A stretch of DNA of 7,903 nt, from NCBI GenBank assembly GCA_002293705.1, contig DBDT01000088.1, positions 806 through 8,708 on the forward strand. Direction: 5' to 3'. Each line of letters opens with the position of its first letter. The first letter of the stretch is position 1. Under the pieces are notes generated by a model. It was given only the letters and a program-made list of their open reading frames with translations. It searched no databases and was not told the origin of the DNA. Shown piece after piece: positions 1 to 5,410 of this stretch. Both the position numbers and the translations under genes were made by a program. This DNA is from Candidatus Woesebacteria bacterium UBA925. GTDB taxonomy: Bacteria; Patescibacteriota; Microgenomatia; UBA8517.

Positions 1-1
1 C

Positions 2-460
2 AAAGGGAGGATCAGAAGCGCAGGGAGCTTAAATGATTTAGTAGCAGACTCAGATGAGGCCAAAAAGCAATTTGAAACTACCACTAGAGTGGCAAGCGAG
101 GCAAGATCATTAGTTCCGATTGCTGCAGTTGAAGAGGCTCGCGGAGTGGCAAGTGGGATACTTGGAAACACCCGTGACACTATTAACAACATAAGCTCAA
201 ACGGTGATCATCCAGTGTCATCAGCTCAAAGGTGGATACTGGAGGCTGAAAACAAACTTACAAGAAGCTTTGACAAAGAGTTGGAAGCTAGAAAGGCTCT
301 TGAGTCAATCCAAACAGGAGGAGCAGGTAATACTAGTCGCGCAAACCCTGCAGATGACTTCAATAAATTAACCTTACTATTGGAAGAAAGTCTGCAATTT
401 ATTCGAGAAGGTAGGGATCACTTGAAAGAAGTGGTCAAAAACTTAAAGTTTGTAATATGA
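2..460 (+). CDS. 3' part of a helical protein of unknown function (5' end outside window)
   Basis: The reading frame is open from the first complete codon at position 2 to the TGA at 458-460, so the gene starts upstream of the window and an internal GTG at 89 need not be its start. The 152 visible residues are hydrophilic, rich in Glu, Lys, Ala and Ser, and largely helix-forming. Two charged stretches (about residues 75-100 and 118-150 of the visible part) could form coiled coils or helical hairpins. No signal peptide, membrane segment or catalytic motif is visible. The stop overlaps the start of the next gene by 4 nt (ATGA at 457-460), so the two are very probably translated from one message. 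I do not recognise the family; a structural or membrane-associated partner of the next protein is only a guess. Confidence 0.7.
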   Translation, partial: KGRIRSAGSLNDLVADSDEAKKQFETTTRVASEARSLVPIAAVEEARGVASGILGNTRDTINNISSNGDHPVSSAQRWILEAENKLTRSFDKELEARKALESIQTGGAGNTSRANPADDFNKLTLLLEESLQFIREGRDHLKEVVKNLKFVI

Positions 461-1074
461 AGCCCGAAGAAACACCAGTAAGCCAACAGTCACCAAATCC
501 GGTAACCCCGCTGACTACTAATCCCAAAGAGGCGGATTCTACTCCTGTGGTTGCAAATGCCACTGATGAGCTAGCTACTTCACAAACCCCTTCAACCCCT
601 GAAGAGTCCATCAACAAGCAAGAGGTGGTGTCAGCTGTGGACCAGAAAATTGAAACACCAACTATCACCCAAGTCCAAACCCCCATCCCAAATATTGTGG
701 TTAATTCCAAAGAAACTGCAGCTGATGGGAAAAAGACACCACTGCAAATGGTTTCTGCACTGCCCAAAAACATAAAAATACTTGGAGGGATGGTGGTGTT
801 TTTAATTATTCTTCTTCTTTTGACAAGTTTTACAACAGGGGGCAGAAGAGTTAGGGAACAGATTACCCAGCTTGTCTTACCAACTGGTACCCCCATTCCA
901 ACAACTGCGCCTGTTGGGGACAATTTCCCAAGGTCACCTTACTTTTCAGATCCCATGGTTACCACCCTTGAAGATGAGTTGAAAAAATTTGATGAGAAAA
1001 TAAATGGTATTAGGTTGAGGGATGAATCAACCAGGATTCCATCATTGGACTGGGATGTTAACTTCAAACAGTAA
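457..1074 (+). CDS. Bitopic membrane protein with Pro/Thr-rich disordered N-terminus, unknown function
   Basis: This 205-residue protein has three visible parts. Residues 1 to about 100 are low-complexity, rich in Pro, Thr, Ser, Glu and Val, with no clear fold. Residues about 105-125 are one strongly hydrophobic membrane helix, flanked by Lys before and by a GGRR pair after it. Residues 130-205 begin with a Pro/Thr linker and end in a charged, probably folded or helical tail. There is no cleavable signal peptide at the N-terminus, so it is a single-pass protein; orientation is uncertain because both flanks carry basic residues. It starts in a 4-nt ATGA overlap with the upstream gene, which indicates translational coupling, and no separate ribosome binding site is visible. 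The family is not recognised. The gene converges with the minus-strand gene ending at 1132, and the 57 bp between them hold no convincing terminator. Confidence 0.72.
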   Translation: MKPEETPVSQQSPNPVTPLTTNPKEADSTPVVANATDELATSQTPSTPEESINKQEVVSAVDQKIETPTITQVQTPIPNIVVNSKETAADGKKTPLQMVSALPKNIKILGGMVVFLIILLLLTSFTTGGRRVREQITQLVLPTGTPIPTTAPVGDNFPRSPYFSDPMVTTLEDELKKFDEKINGIRLRDESTRIPSLDWDVNFKQ

Positions 1075-1131
1075 AGAGAATTTGTGTTAACCAAAGACAA
1101 GTGAGTTTAGCTAACAGAAGAATTTCTATTA

Positions 1132-1530
1132 TTAATCTTTGTCAAACTCTGGCAATGATTCGGGCTGGTGCGGACTGGCTGGTTTTGCGGCTCTTTCACC
1201 AGCAGCTCTTGCAGCCTGTGCTATTTGTTTTTTTGTTAGTTCCCCACCCTCACTCCTTGCCTTATCGGAAATTTTCGCCAAAGAATCCACTTGGATGGGT
1301 TTTGTGTCCCCCATGTCGAAATATTTTAGCTCATCCAATGCCTCTGTTGTCATGGCCGTTTCTCCCATGCCTTCGTCTACATGAAATCTAGGCAATTCTT
1401 GAGTAACGCCGGTACCAGCATCGACTGGTTGAGGATTACTTTCATCAAGAGATAAACCTTTAAGAGTACCGTCTTTCAATTGTTGTATGCGTTTATTGAA
1501 CTCGCTCCTTTGAAGTGGTTTGTCTTCCAT
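1132..1530 (-). CDS. Small hydrophilic protein of unknown function
   Basis: This is a 132-residue, highly charged protein without membrane segments or cysteines. Its middle is acidic and its C-terminus has an Ala/Arg/Lys-rich helix (about residues 98-115, with a KKQIAQAARAAGERAAK run) followed by a Pro/Glu tail. The composition is that of a real soluble protein, while the two overlapping plus-strand readings (1101-1391, 1139-1384) give Leu/Pro/Cys-rich, shadow-like peptides, so I chose the minus strand. The ATG at 1530 has no Shine-Dalgarno site. A promoter fits just upstream: -35 TTGATT (minus strand of 1565-1570), 17-bp spacer, -10 TAACAT (1542-1547), about 11 nt before the ATG. It is divergent from the ferric-reductase-like gene. 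No family recognised; function unknown. Confidence 0.62.
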   Translation of the reverse strand: MEDKPLQRSEFNKRIQQLKDGTLKGLSLDESNPQPVDAGTGVTQELPRFHVDEGMGETAMTTEALDELKYFDMGDTKPIQVDSLAKISDKARSEGGELTKKQIAQAARAAGERAAKPASPHQPESLPEFDKD

Positions 1531-1541
1531 GTTTCTGATTC

Positions 1542-1570
1542 ATGTTAATCAGTTGGCATGTTAAAATCAA
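1542..1570 (-). promoter_or_regulatory. Candidate promoter for the minus-strand gene ending at 1132
   Basis: On the minus strand TTGATT (1570-1565) and TAACAT (1547-1542) are separated by 17 bp and lie 11 nt before the ATG at 1530, predicting a very short or absent leader. The same interval serves the divergent plus-strand gene, with TAAAAT at 1562-1567 as its possible -10. The octamer CATGTTAA occurs twice here (1541-1548 and 1558-1565), 17 bp apart. TGATT-N6-AATCA (1536-1551) is a short inverted repeat. Matches are partial, so this remains a sequence-only prediction. Confidence 0.35.
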
Positions 1571-1577
1571 CACTAAT

Positions 1578-2873
1578 ATGATTTCAAAAAAGCATGTGTA
1601 TGGGTTTCTTCTACTTCATTTTGGAATTGTTTTCTATTTTTGGTTTAGAGGGGTAACTGCCTTGTATGCAGTGCCTGACCCAAGCAATGCGCCACTTGCC
1701 ATAGGTAGGTTGGCAGGCCTTCTTTTGGCCAGCTTTACACTTTTACAGCTTGTGTTTATGTCCAGATCACCCTTTTTGTATTCACTTTTCTCCCACGAAA
1801 AGATGGTGAAGTTTCACAAAACTAATGGAAAGCTTATTATGACCCTTCTTTTGCTTCACTATATTTTCATAGTAAATGCTTACGCAACTTACTCAGGTAT
1901 TAGTCCCCTTGAGCAAATACAAACCTTCATAAGGAGTATGCCTGTCGTGGCCCTAGCAATTGCCTCTTTTTGGATTTTTATGATAGTTGGAGTAACCTCA
2001 ATATTTTTCAGAAAGCTTAAGCTCAAATATGAAATCTGGTATGGGCTACATATGCTTACATATCTAGCAATTGTTCTAGCATTTTTGCACCAAATAGAAC
2101 TTGGAGGAACACTTGTGAATGACATGTTTTCTTACTACTGGATTGCCCTTCATCTTGTAGTGGTTGTTTTGTATTTATTCTTCAGGTTTGGTCTAATCCT
2201 AATAAAATTCAGAAAGCATAAGTTTTTTGTAAATGAAGTTGAGGATCTTGGTGACTATGTAAGGTTTACCATAACTGGCGAAAAGATGAAGGATTTGCCA
2301 AAAATTGCTGGTTCGTATTTTCTAGTTAGATTTTTGGACAAAAAGAGATTTTTTGAATCACACCCTTTTTCTTTAAGCTCATCTGAAAAAGAAGTTAACT
2401 TAACATTTGTCGCTAAAAAGGTGGGAGATTTTACCCAACACCTTGGTGAGCTTGAAGTTGGCACCAAAGTCCTTTTGGATGGCCCTCACGGTGAGTTTAA
2501 CCTTGGTAAATCAAAAGGAAGAGACATATTGTTTTTGGCAGGTGGTATTGGTGTAACCCCAATAGCCAGTATGGTCAGCTCTCTTCCTAAAAATGTTAAA
2601 GCTACTGTTTTCTACGCAGTTAGAAACAAGTCAGATGCAGTTTTTGACAAAAAGTTCACTGCATTGAAAAGCAAAAACATTGATTACAAAATATTTTTCT
2701 CCAATGAAGGCTCAAGGATCAAAAAGAATGACTTGGAGAAGGTTAAAGATATAAGTAAAATTGCCATCTACATCTGTGGAGGGGAAGGATTCAGCAGGGG
2801 AATGAGAGACAGCTTAAAGGAAATTGGAGTTCCAGCCGAAAACATCTACTTTGAAGAATTCTCATTGCATTAA
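1578..2873 (+). CDS. Ferric-reductase / NADPH-oxidase-like haem-flavin transmembrane oxidoreductase
   Basis: Members of this family pass electrons from NAD(P)H through FAD and two membrane b haems to an acceptor such as Fe(III), oxygen or another metal. From the start at 1578 (431 residues), six membrane helices are visible at about 6-26, 41-61, 83-103, 121-143, 155-175 and 185-209. Two haem-ligand pairs are intact: H80/H94 (H-X13-H) and H158/H171 (H-X12-H). The FAD-binding barrel follows, with HPFSLSS at 262-268. The nucleotide-binding domain carries GGIGVTP at 322-328, CGGEGF at 400-405 and a C-terminal FEEF near 425-428. Length and domain order match a complete single-chain member. An ATG at 1542 in the same frame would add 12 residues; I prefer 1578, which puts Lys-Lys just before helix 1 and leaves room for a promoter. 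The gene is probably first of an operon with the next two genes. Whether iron, oxygen or another acceptor is used cannot be read from the sequence. Confidence 0.88.
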   Translation: MISKKHVYGFLLLHFGIVFYFWFRGVTALYAVPDPSNAPLAIGRLAGLLLASFTLLQLVFMSRSPFLYSLFSHEKMVKFHKTNGKLIMTLLLLHYIFIVNAYATYSGISPLEQIQTFIRSMPVVALAIASFWIFMIVGVTSIFFRKLKLKYEIWYGLHMLTYLAIVLAFLHQIELGGTLVNDMFSYYWIALHLVVVVLYLFFRFGLILIKFRKHKFFVNEVEDLGDYVRFTITGEKMKDLPKIAGSYFLVRFLDKKRFFESHPFSLSSSEKEVNLTFVAKKVGDFTQHLGELEVGTKVLLDGPHGEFNLGKSKGRDILFLAGGIGVTPIASMVSSLPKNVKATVFYAVRNKSDAVFDKKFTALKSKNIDYKIFFSNEGSRIKKNDLEKVKDISKIAIYICGGEGFSRGMRDSLKEIGVPAENIYFEEFSLH

Positions 2874-2905
2874 CCTTCTGTTTATTTGATACTAATTGTA
2901 TCCAC

Positions 2906-3370
2906 ATGGACAAAAACAAGAATTTAAAAAAGATTGGTGAGGCCATAGCCTTCTCAAGAGTTGGAGAGGATCTCTTTATTCGTGCCAAGAATGCTTTGAT
3001 TTCTGGATTTGGTGAGGATTGGTATCAATCAAATCTAGAAGATTTGATTCAGGGTAGAGAAGGTGTTGATGAGCTGGTCAGATCTTTTGGCGAAGATTCG
3101 TTTGTTGTTGAAGAAAAGGCTGGTCGTACAACAGCAAAGATTGAAAACATGCAATCCATATATCTTTCTGACGATGATTGGTCAGACTTAGATGAAGTGG
3201 TTGAGTGGATGAGCTTTTGGGTTGGTGGGTCTATTGTCCACTGGGCTGTACTTGAGAGGTCAATTATCTCACTGGGGTTAAATTCTAAAGTGGCAGAGTC
3301 GGGCAGGGAGACATTCCACAAAATTCTTCATGATTTGATTGAATATGGAAAAACACAAAAACAAGTTTGA
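2906..3370 (+). CDS. Acidic soluble protein of unknown function
   Basis: The 154-residue product is acidic, with many Glu and Asp, several Trp (for example in the DDDW and WMSFWVGG stretches near residues 90-108) and no clear membrane helix or signal peptide. It has no cysteines and no known catalytic motif. The ATG at 2906 follows the ferric-reductase-like gene by 32 bp without a Shine-Dalgarno site; a weak inverted repeat GATAC-N5-GTATC lies at 2888-2902 just before it. The gene overlaps the next one by 26 nt, so co-translation with the membrane protein downstream is likely. Family not recognised; an accessory role with the reductase is inference from position only. Confidence 0.68.
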   Translation: MDKNKNLKKIGEAIAFSRVGEDLFIRAKNALISGFGEDWYQSNLEDLIQGREGVDELVRSFGEDSFVVEEKAGRTTAKIENMQSIYLSDDDWSDLDEVVEWMSFWVGGSIVHWAVLERSIISLGLNSKVAESGRETFHKILHDLIEYGKTQKQV

Positions 3371-3905
3371 AAATTTAAACCTGCCCCTAATATTTTTGGG
3401 GATTGGTCTAGTTTTTGGCTCATTAATTTTTGCTTCAGTTGTTTGGTATATGATTTTTAGTGTTGAATACAGGGGTTTGATGGGCTCTCCTCTTTGGCAG
3501 GTCCCCGCTCTTGCTTTGGCCTTTGGCCTTAGCGCATTCGCAGTTTTTGAGTGGGCAGGTCTTGCTGACAAGAAGCATGCCAGCTCCCTTGTGGCGCTTT
3601 TGTTGTTTGGATTGTTCGCAGGCAGCATGGCAGTTGGTATTATGGATCAAAATCACACACATGCCAGACAGGTTGTCTCTTGGTTTGCGCCTTGGAGAGG
3701 ATCAGAGATAGTTGTTGGTCAACTTTATGAAGTCAAAACACCAAGCAGGGTTAGTCTGTATGCGCAAAATGGAGAGCGAGTCGAACTGTATGCCCCTGAA
3801 GACACCGGTATTAAATTTGACAGAATGATGGAGGGAAGAAAAGTAAGGGTGTATGGCCAGTGGGTGGAGGATAGATTTTTAGCAACCAAAAGTTTTTTGG
3901 AATAA
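3345..3905 (+). CDS. Three-helix membrane protein with a C-terminal beta-rich domain, unknown function
   Basis: From the ATG at 3345 the protein has 186 residues. Three hydrophobic helices are visible at about 13-38, 52-72 and 79-101. The last 60 residues (about 123-186) alternate hydrophobic and polar residues, with Gly turns and paired Val/Leu/Tyr strands, which suggests a small OB- or SH3-like beta barrel. With a Lys-rich N-terminus inside, three helices would place this domain outside the membrane. A TTG at 3339 in the same frame is a possible alternative start, but the ATG is more usual. The gene overlaps the upstream gene by 26 nt, so translation is probably coupled, and it lies third in a run with the haem-flavin reductase. 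No family was recognised. Confidence 0.7.
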   Translation: MEKHKNKFENLNLPLIFLGIGLVFGSLIFASVVWYMIFSVEYRGLMGSPLWQVPALALAFGLSAFAVFEWAGLADKKHASSLVALLLFGLFAGSMAVGIMDQNHTHARQVVSWFAPWRGSEIVVGQLYEVKTPSRVSLYAQNGERVELYAPEDTGIKFDRMMEGRKVRVYGQWVEDRFLATKSFLE

Positions 3906-3936
3906 CTTCAGCATTTTAGATTAAAAGGTATGTGGG

Positions 3937-3958
3937 ATACTTAACTTCGAGTATTTTT
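3937..3958 (+). terminator. Weak candidate intrinsic terminator
   Basis: ATACT (3937-3941) pairs with AGTAT (3950-3954) over an 8-nt loop and is followed by T residues to 3958. The stem is only 5 bp and AT-rich. It sits 31 nt after the stop at 3905, where the plus-strand reductase run should end, and overlaps the stop of the convergent gene. Confidence 0.28.
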
Positions 3959-4313
3959 ACCTAGGCCTTATCATCCTAAATGAGCTTGGAGATTTGGTCT
4001 CAATTGGCTTCATAATTTTTCTCACAACCCCAACCTCATCTATTTTAGGGAAATTTTTCCTTACTTCATTTTGGAACTTTTCTGCCAATTTGCTTGTGAA
4101 TTCACCAAAACCATGAGTTTCACTCCTTTTGCACAGGATATCTTCATATCTTCTTACCTGTGCCATTACAAGCTTTCCTGTCTCATTGAATTTTTCAGAG
4201 TTAGCTGAGGGGTTTAGTGCATACTCATCATGAATTTGTCTGAATGAGTCAAACAATTCTTTGTTGTCAGAAACCATCTGATCATATGCTTCTTTGTATC
4301 TTGTTGCAGCCAT
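3957..4313 (-). CDS. Short conserved hypothetical protein of the CPR type
   Basis: The 118-residue product is soluble and mostly helical, starting MAATRYKEAYDQMVSDN, with one cysteine, an internal acidic helix and a basic C-terminal tail rich in Lys, Arg, Ser and Pro. From memory it resembles a family of short hypothetical proteins with an NPSAN-like motif found in Microgenomates/CPR genomes; this is recollection, not a search. The ATG at 4313 has no Shine-Dalgarno site, but TAAAAT lies on the minus strand at 4325-4320, 6 nt before the ATG, so the transcript may be leaderless. A minus-strand terminator for the preceding gene ends just upstream, so this gene has its own promoter. Function unknown. 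Confidence 0.72.
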   Translation of the reverse strand: MAATRYKEAYDQMVSDNKELFDSFRQIHDEYALNPSANSEKFNETGKLVMAQVRRYEDILCKRSETHGFGEFTSKLAEKFQNEVRKNFPKIDEVGVVRKIMKPIETKSPSSFRMIRPR

Positions 4314-4319
4314 TTGCCC

Positions 4320-4325
4320 ATTTTA
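4320..4325 (-). promoter_or_regulatory. Candidate -10 element giving a leaderless transcript
   Basis: TAAAAT on the minus strand lies 6 nt before the ATG at 4313. No convincing -35 hexamer is present at 16-18 bp (TTTTAA is the best at 17 bp). The position directly after the terminator of the previous minus-strand gene means a promoter is needed here. Confidence 0.4.
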
Positions 4326-4344
4326 GAAGAAGACTTGCAATATT

Positions 4345-4370
4345 AAAACCCCCCAGAGATTCTGGGGGGG
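4345..4370 (-). terminator. Intrinsic terminator of the minus-strand gene 4625-4386
   Basis: TCTGGGGGG (4361-4369) pairs fully with CCCCCCAGA (4349-4357) around a 3-nt loop, giving a 9-bp GC-rich stem. Read on the minus strand the stem is followed by TTTTAATA, a usable U-tract. It begins 16 nt past the stop codon of the gene ending at 4386, which it should terminate. Confidence 0.78.
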
Positions 4371-4385
4371 TTAGTCTGCAATTCC

Positions 4386-4625
4386 CTAACCCAGGTAGAA
4401 AGGGAAGACTAGATCATGTCTAAGTTTTGCGTAGAGTTCGTAATTTTGAGGCGCCACATTTTCTATGTACCCATTACATGTACTAGTGACGCCTGTTTTG
4501 ATTTTAGCCCAAAGTAATCCATATCGGATGAATGGGCTAATGCAAACAGCGAATAGCAACATGTTTGCTCCTAATACAAGGAGCATGAATTCTAGCGAGT
4601 TCATGTTCCCAATCCATTCAACCAT
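4386..4625 (-). CDS. Small membrane protein of unknown function
   Basis: The 79-residue protein has a hydrophobic segment at about residues 11-32 (a run of Met, Leu, Val, Ala, Phe), followed by a hydrophilic C-terminal half with two Cys overall and several Tyr. The predicted C-terminus is short and aromatic. The ATG at 4625 is preceded by AGAAAGGA (minus strand of 4640-4633) with a 7-nt gap, one of the few good Shine-Dalgarno sites in the window, which fixes this start. A strong terminator follows at 4370-4345, and another lies upstream at 4710-4737, so the gene is transcribed alone; GATAAT around 4671-4666 on the minus strand could be its -10. No family was recognised. Plus-strand reading at 4465-4659 is a shadow. 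Confidence 0.62.
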   Translation of the reverse strand: MVEWIGNMNSLEFMLLVLGANMLLFAVCISPFIRYGLLWAKIKTGVTSTCNGYIENVAPQNYELYAKLRHDLVFPFYLG

Positions 4626-4705
4626 CGCATTATCCTTTCTTTGTACAAAATTGAATTGATCTAGAAGTATTATCTCATAACTTAGAGGTTGCTAAAAATT
4701 CGACA

Positions 4706-4738
4706 CAGAAAAGGCCGAGTTTAAAAACTCGGCCTTTA
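4706..4738 (-). terminator. Strong intrinsic terminator of the 31-codon peptide gene
   Basis: AAAGGCCGAGTT (4710-4721) pairs perfectly with AACTCGGCCTTT (4726-4737), a 12-bp stem with a TAAA loop. On the minus strand the stem ends in TTTTCT. The structure is nearly symmetric, so it could also stop plus-strand transcription, though the plus-strand T-run is shorter. Confidence 0.82.
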
Positions 4739-4742
4739 GATT

Positions 4743-4756
4743 CCTCGTCCCCGAGG
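4743..4756 (-). other. Small hairpin with GNRA-type loop after the stop codon
   Basis: On the minus strand CCTCG-GGGA-CGAGG forms a 5-bp GC-rich stem with a GGGA loop (GNRA class). It begins one nucleotide after the TAG of the small gene at 4758 and precedes the terminator stem by about 5 nt, giving two stacked 3' hairpins that could protect the short mRNA from decay. Confidence 0.5.
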
Positions 4757-4757
4757 T

Positions 4758-4853
4758 CTATTTTGTTTTTTTGCGAATCTCCTTGCGGATCGTAAGGGCT
4801 AATGCAGCCCCAACCAGTACATAAACTATATTCAATAATCCAAAATCGATCAC
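4758..4853 (-). CDS. 31-residue membrane peptide with a basic C-terminus (small gene)
   Basis: Starting at GTG 4853 and ending at TAG 4758, this frame encodes a 31-residue peptide. Residues 4-20 are a continuous hydrophobic stretch (FGLLNIVYVLVGAALAL), long enough for one short membrane helix. Residues 22-31 (IRKEIRKKTK) carry six basic residues and one acidic one, so the C-terminus should stay in the cytoplasm. Every expression signal is present: -35 TTTACA and -10 TATAAT at 4924-4895, a Shine-Dalgarno site GGAGG (4864-4860) 6 nt before the GTG, and two 3' hairpins ending in a strong terminator. It is therefore a complete single-gene transcription unit of about 180 nt. Such peptides include type I toxins, small regulators of membrane enzymes, and subunits of larger complexes; nothing here decides between them. 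A non-coding RNA is the main alternative. Confidence 0.62.
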   Translation of the reverse strand: MIDFGLLNIVYVLVGAALALTIRKEIRKKTK

Positions 4854-4856
4854 GGT

Positions 4857-4868
4857 TCACCTCCACCT
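4857..4868 (-). promoter_or_regulatory. Strong Shine-Dalgarno site setting a GTG start
   Basis: AGGTGGAGGTGA on the minus strand holds GGAGG at 4864-4860, 6 nt before the GTG at 4853. Most genes here lack any such site, so this one is a strong argument that the 31-codon frame is translated. Confidence 0.65.
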
Positions 4869-4894
4869 GCTCAATCTCAATTATCCGATAGTTA

Positions 4895-4924
4895 ATTATA
4901 CACCTGGATGTGTGTTTTTGTAAA
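4895..4924 (-). promoter_or_regulatory. Strong sigma-70-type promoter for the 31-codon gene
   Basis: Minus strand: -35 TTTACA (4924-4919), 18-bp spacer, perfect -10 TATAAT (4900-4895); TTACAA with a 17-bp spacer is an equal reading. Transcription should start near 4888, leaving a leader of about 35 nt. The -35 lies a few bases after the stop of the ATP-cone gene. Confidence 0.7.
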
Positions 4925-4929
4925 GTGGG

Positions 4930-5184
4930 TTATTGGGGTTTCTCTTTGGTTTTTTGGTACCAATCAAACATGTTGGCAGCATATTGATCCATCAGTTTAA
5001 GTTGTTTTAACACCTCATCTCTAATCTGAAGTGAAGTCAGCTCTAATTTGTCTTTAAATGCACTTGAGACTGCGGTTGAGAGTGTTGTTGCGCTCTCAGG
5101 GCTTAATCCGGCAGCAATTACAACTCTTTCAATTTTTGCTAGATCAAATTCTTCTGTTGAGCCATTTCTTTTTATTACTTTCAT
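4930..5184 (-). CDS. Stand-alone ATP-cone domain protein
   Basis: From the ATG at 5184 the protein has 84 residues, nearly all one ATP-cone domain. This is the nucleotide-sensing module found at the N-terminus of ribonucleotide reductases and in the repressor NrdR. The signature is clear: VIKRNGSTEEFDLAKIERVV at residues 3-22, then the helical part, and an A-N-M-F-D-W-Y ending like the A-x-x-Y-x-x-Y end of the family. There is no attached reductase, zinc ribbon or DNA-binding part, so it could bind ATP/dATP and regulate a partner in trans. In-frame ATGs at 5223 and 5304 would extend it, but the added residues do not belong to the domain and would overlap the divergent gene. TACAAT at 5200-5195 (minus strand) is a possible -10. 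The partner is unknown. Confidence 0.75.
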   Translation of the reverse strand: MKVIKRNGSTEEFDLAKIERVVIAAGLSPESATTLSTAVSSAFKDKLELTSLQIRDEVLKQLKLMDQYAANMFDWYQKTKEKPQ

Positions 5185-5210
5185 TGTGTCAGAAATTGTA
5201 ACACGTATGC

Positions 5211-5216
5211 TAATAT
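5211..5216 (+). promoter_or_regulatory. Candidate -10 element for the 5222 gene, in a palindrome
   Basis: TAATAT ends 5 nt before the ATG at 5222, fitting a leaderless transcript. It is the core of the perfect 12-bp palindrome GCTAATATTAGC (5209-5220), in the short space between two divergent genes. No good -35 is visible. Confidence 0.35.
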
Positions 5217-5221
5217 TAGCC

Positions 5222-5410
5222 ATGTGTGTTGCATGCAGTTTAACATCTGTGCCTGTTTGCACTCTTGCTGGTGGGTGTGGCCCACAGTTAATTGATACTA
5301 TCAAGATTGTGGCAATGACTACAGCAGGAGGAGCTGGTGTTGCACTTCCTTACATTAATGCTAAATTAAGAAAAATCAAAAATGGAGAAGAAACAAACAA
5401 ACAAAAGTGA
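5222..5410 (+). CDS. Small Cys-rich membrane protein of unknown function
   Basis: From the ATG at 5222 the product has 62 residues. The N-terminal 20 carry four cysteines in the order C2, C5, C13, C19, mixed with Val, Pro and Gly. A hydrophobic, Gly/Ala-rich helix follows at about 27-45, then a basic tail (KLRKIKNGEETNKQK). An ATG at 5207 would add five hydrophobic residues. The frame stays open upstream to 5048, but that part is antisense to the ATP-cone gene and is a shadow. TAATAT 5 nt before 5222 supports the chosen start. The end overlaps the next gene by 29 nt, which suggests coupled translation. I recognise no family; the cysteines could be for metal or disulphides, which is only a guess. 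Confidence 0.55.
   Translation: MCVACSLTSVPVCTLAGGCGPQLIDTIKIVAMTTAGGAGVALPYINAKLRKIKNGEETNKQK

Noticed and set aside
435..923. Minus-strand 162-codon frame
   Set aside because: Antisense shadow of the Pro/Thr-rich N-terminus of the bitopic protein; biased Ser/Val/Gly composition.
1075..1131. Possible terminator between convergent genes
   Set aside because: GTTA and TAAC copies can pair only over a long loop without a U-tract.
1101..1391. Plus-strand frames at 1101-1391 and 1139-1384
   Set aside because: Leu/Pro/Cys-rich shadows of the minus-strand gene 1530-1132, with no ribosome binding site or recognisable domain.
4335..4343. TTGCAATAT as a third Fur-family site
   Set aside because: Only one half-site is present; there is no second arm at the right distance.
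4675..4866. 63-codon minus-strand frame over the small gene
   Set aside because: It uses a GTG inside the Shine-Dalgarno site and runs through the terminator stem; the +31-codon frame with correct SD spacing and hydrophobic pattern is better.
5048..5221. Upstream extension of the Cys-rich small protein
   Set aside because: It is fully antisense to the ATP-cone gene, which has clear domain conservation.
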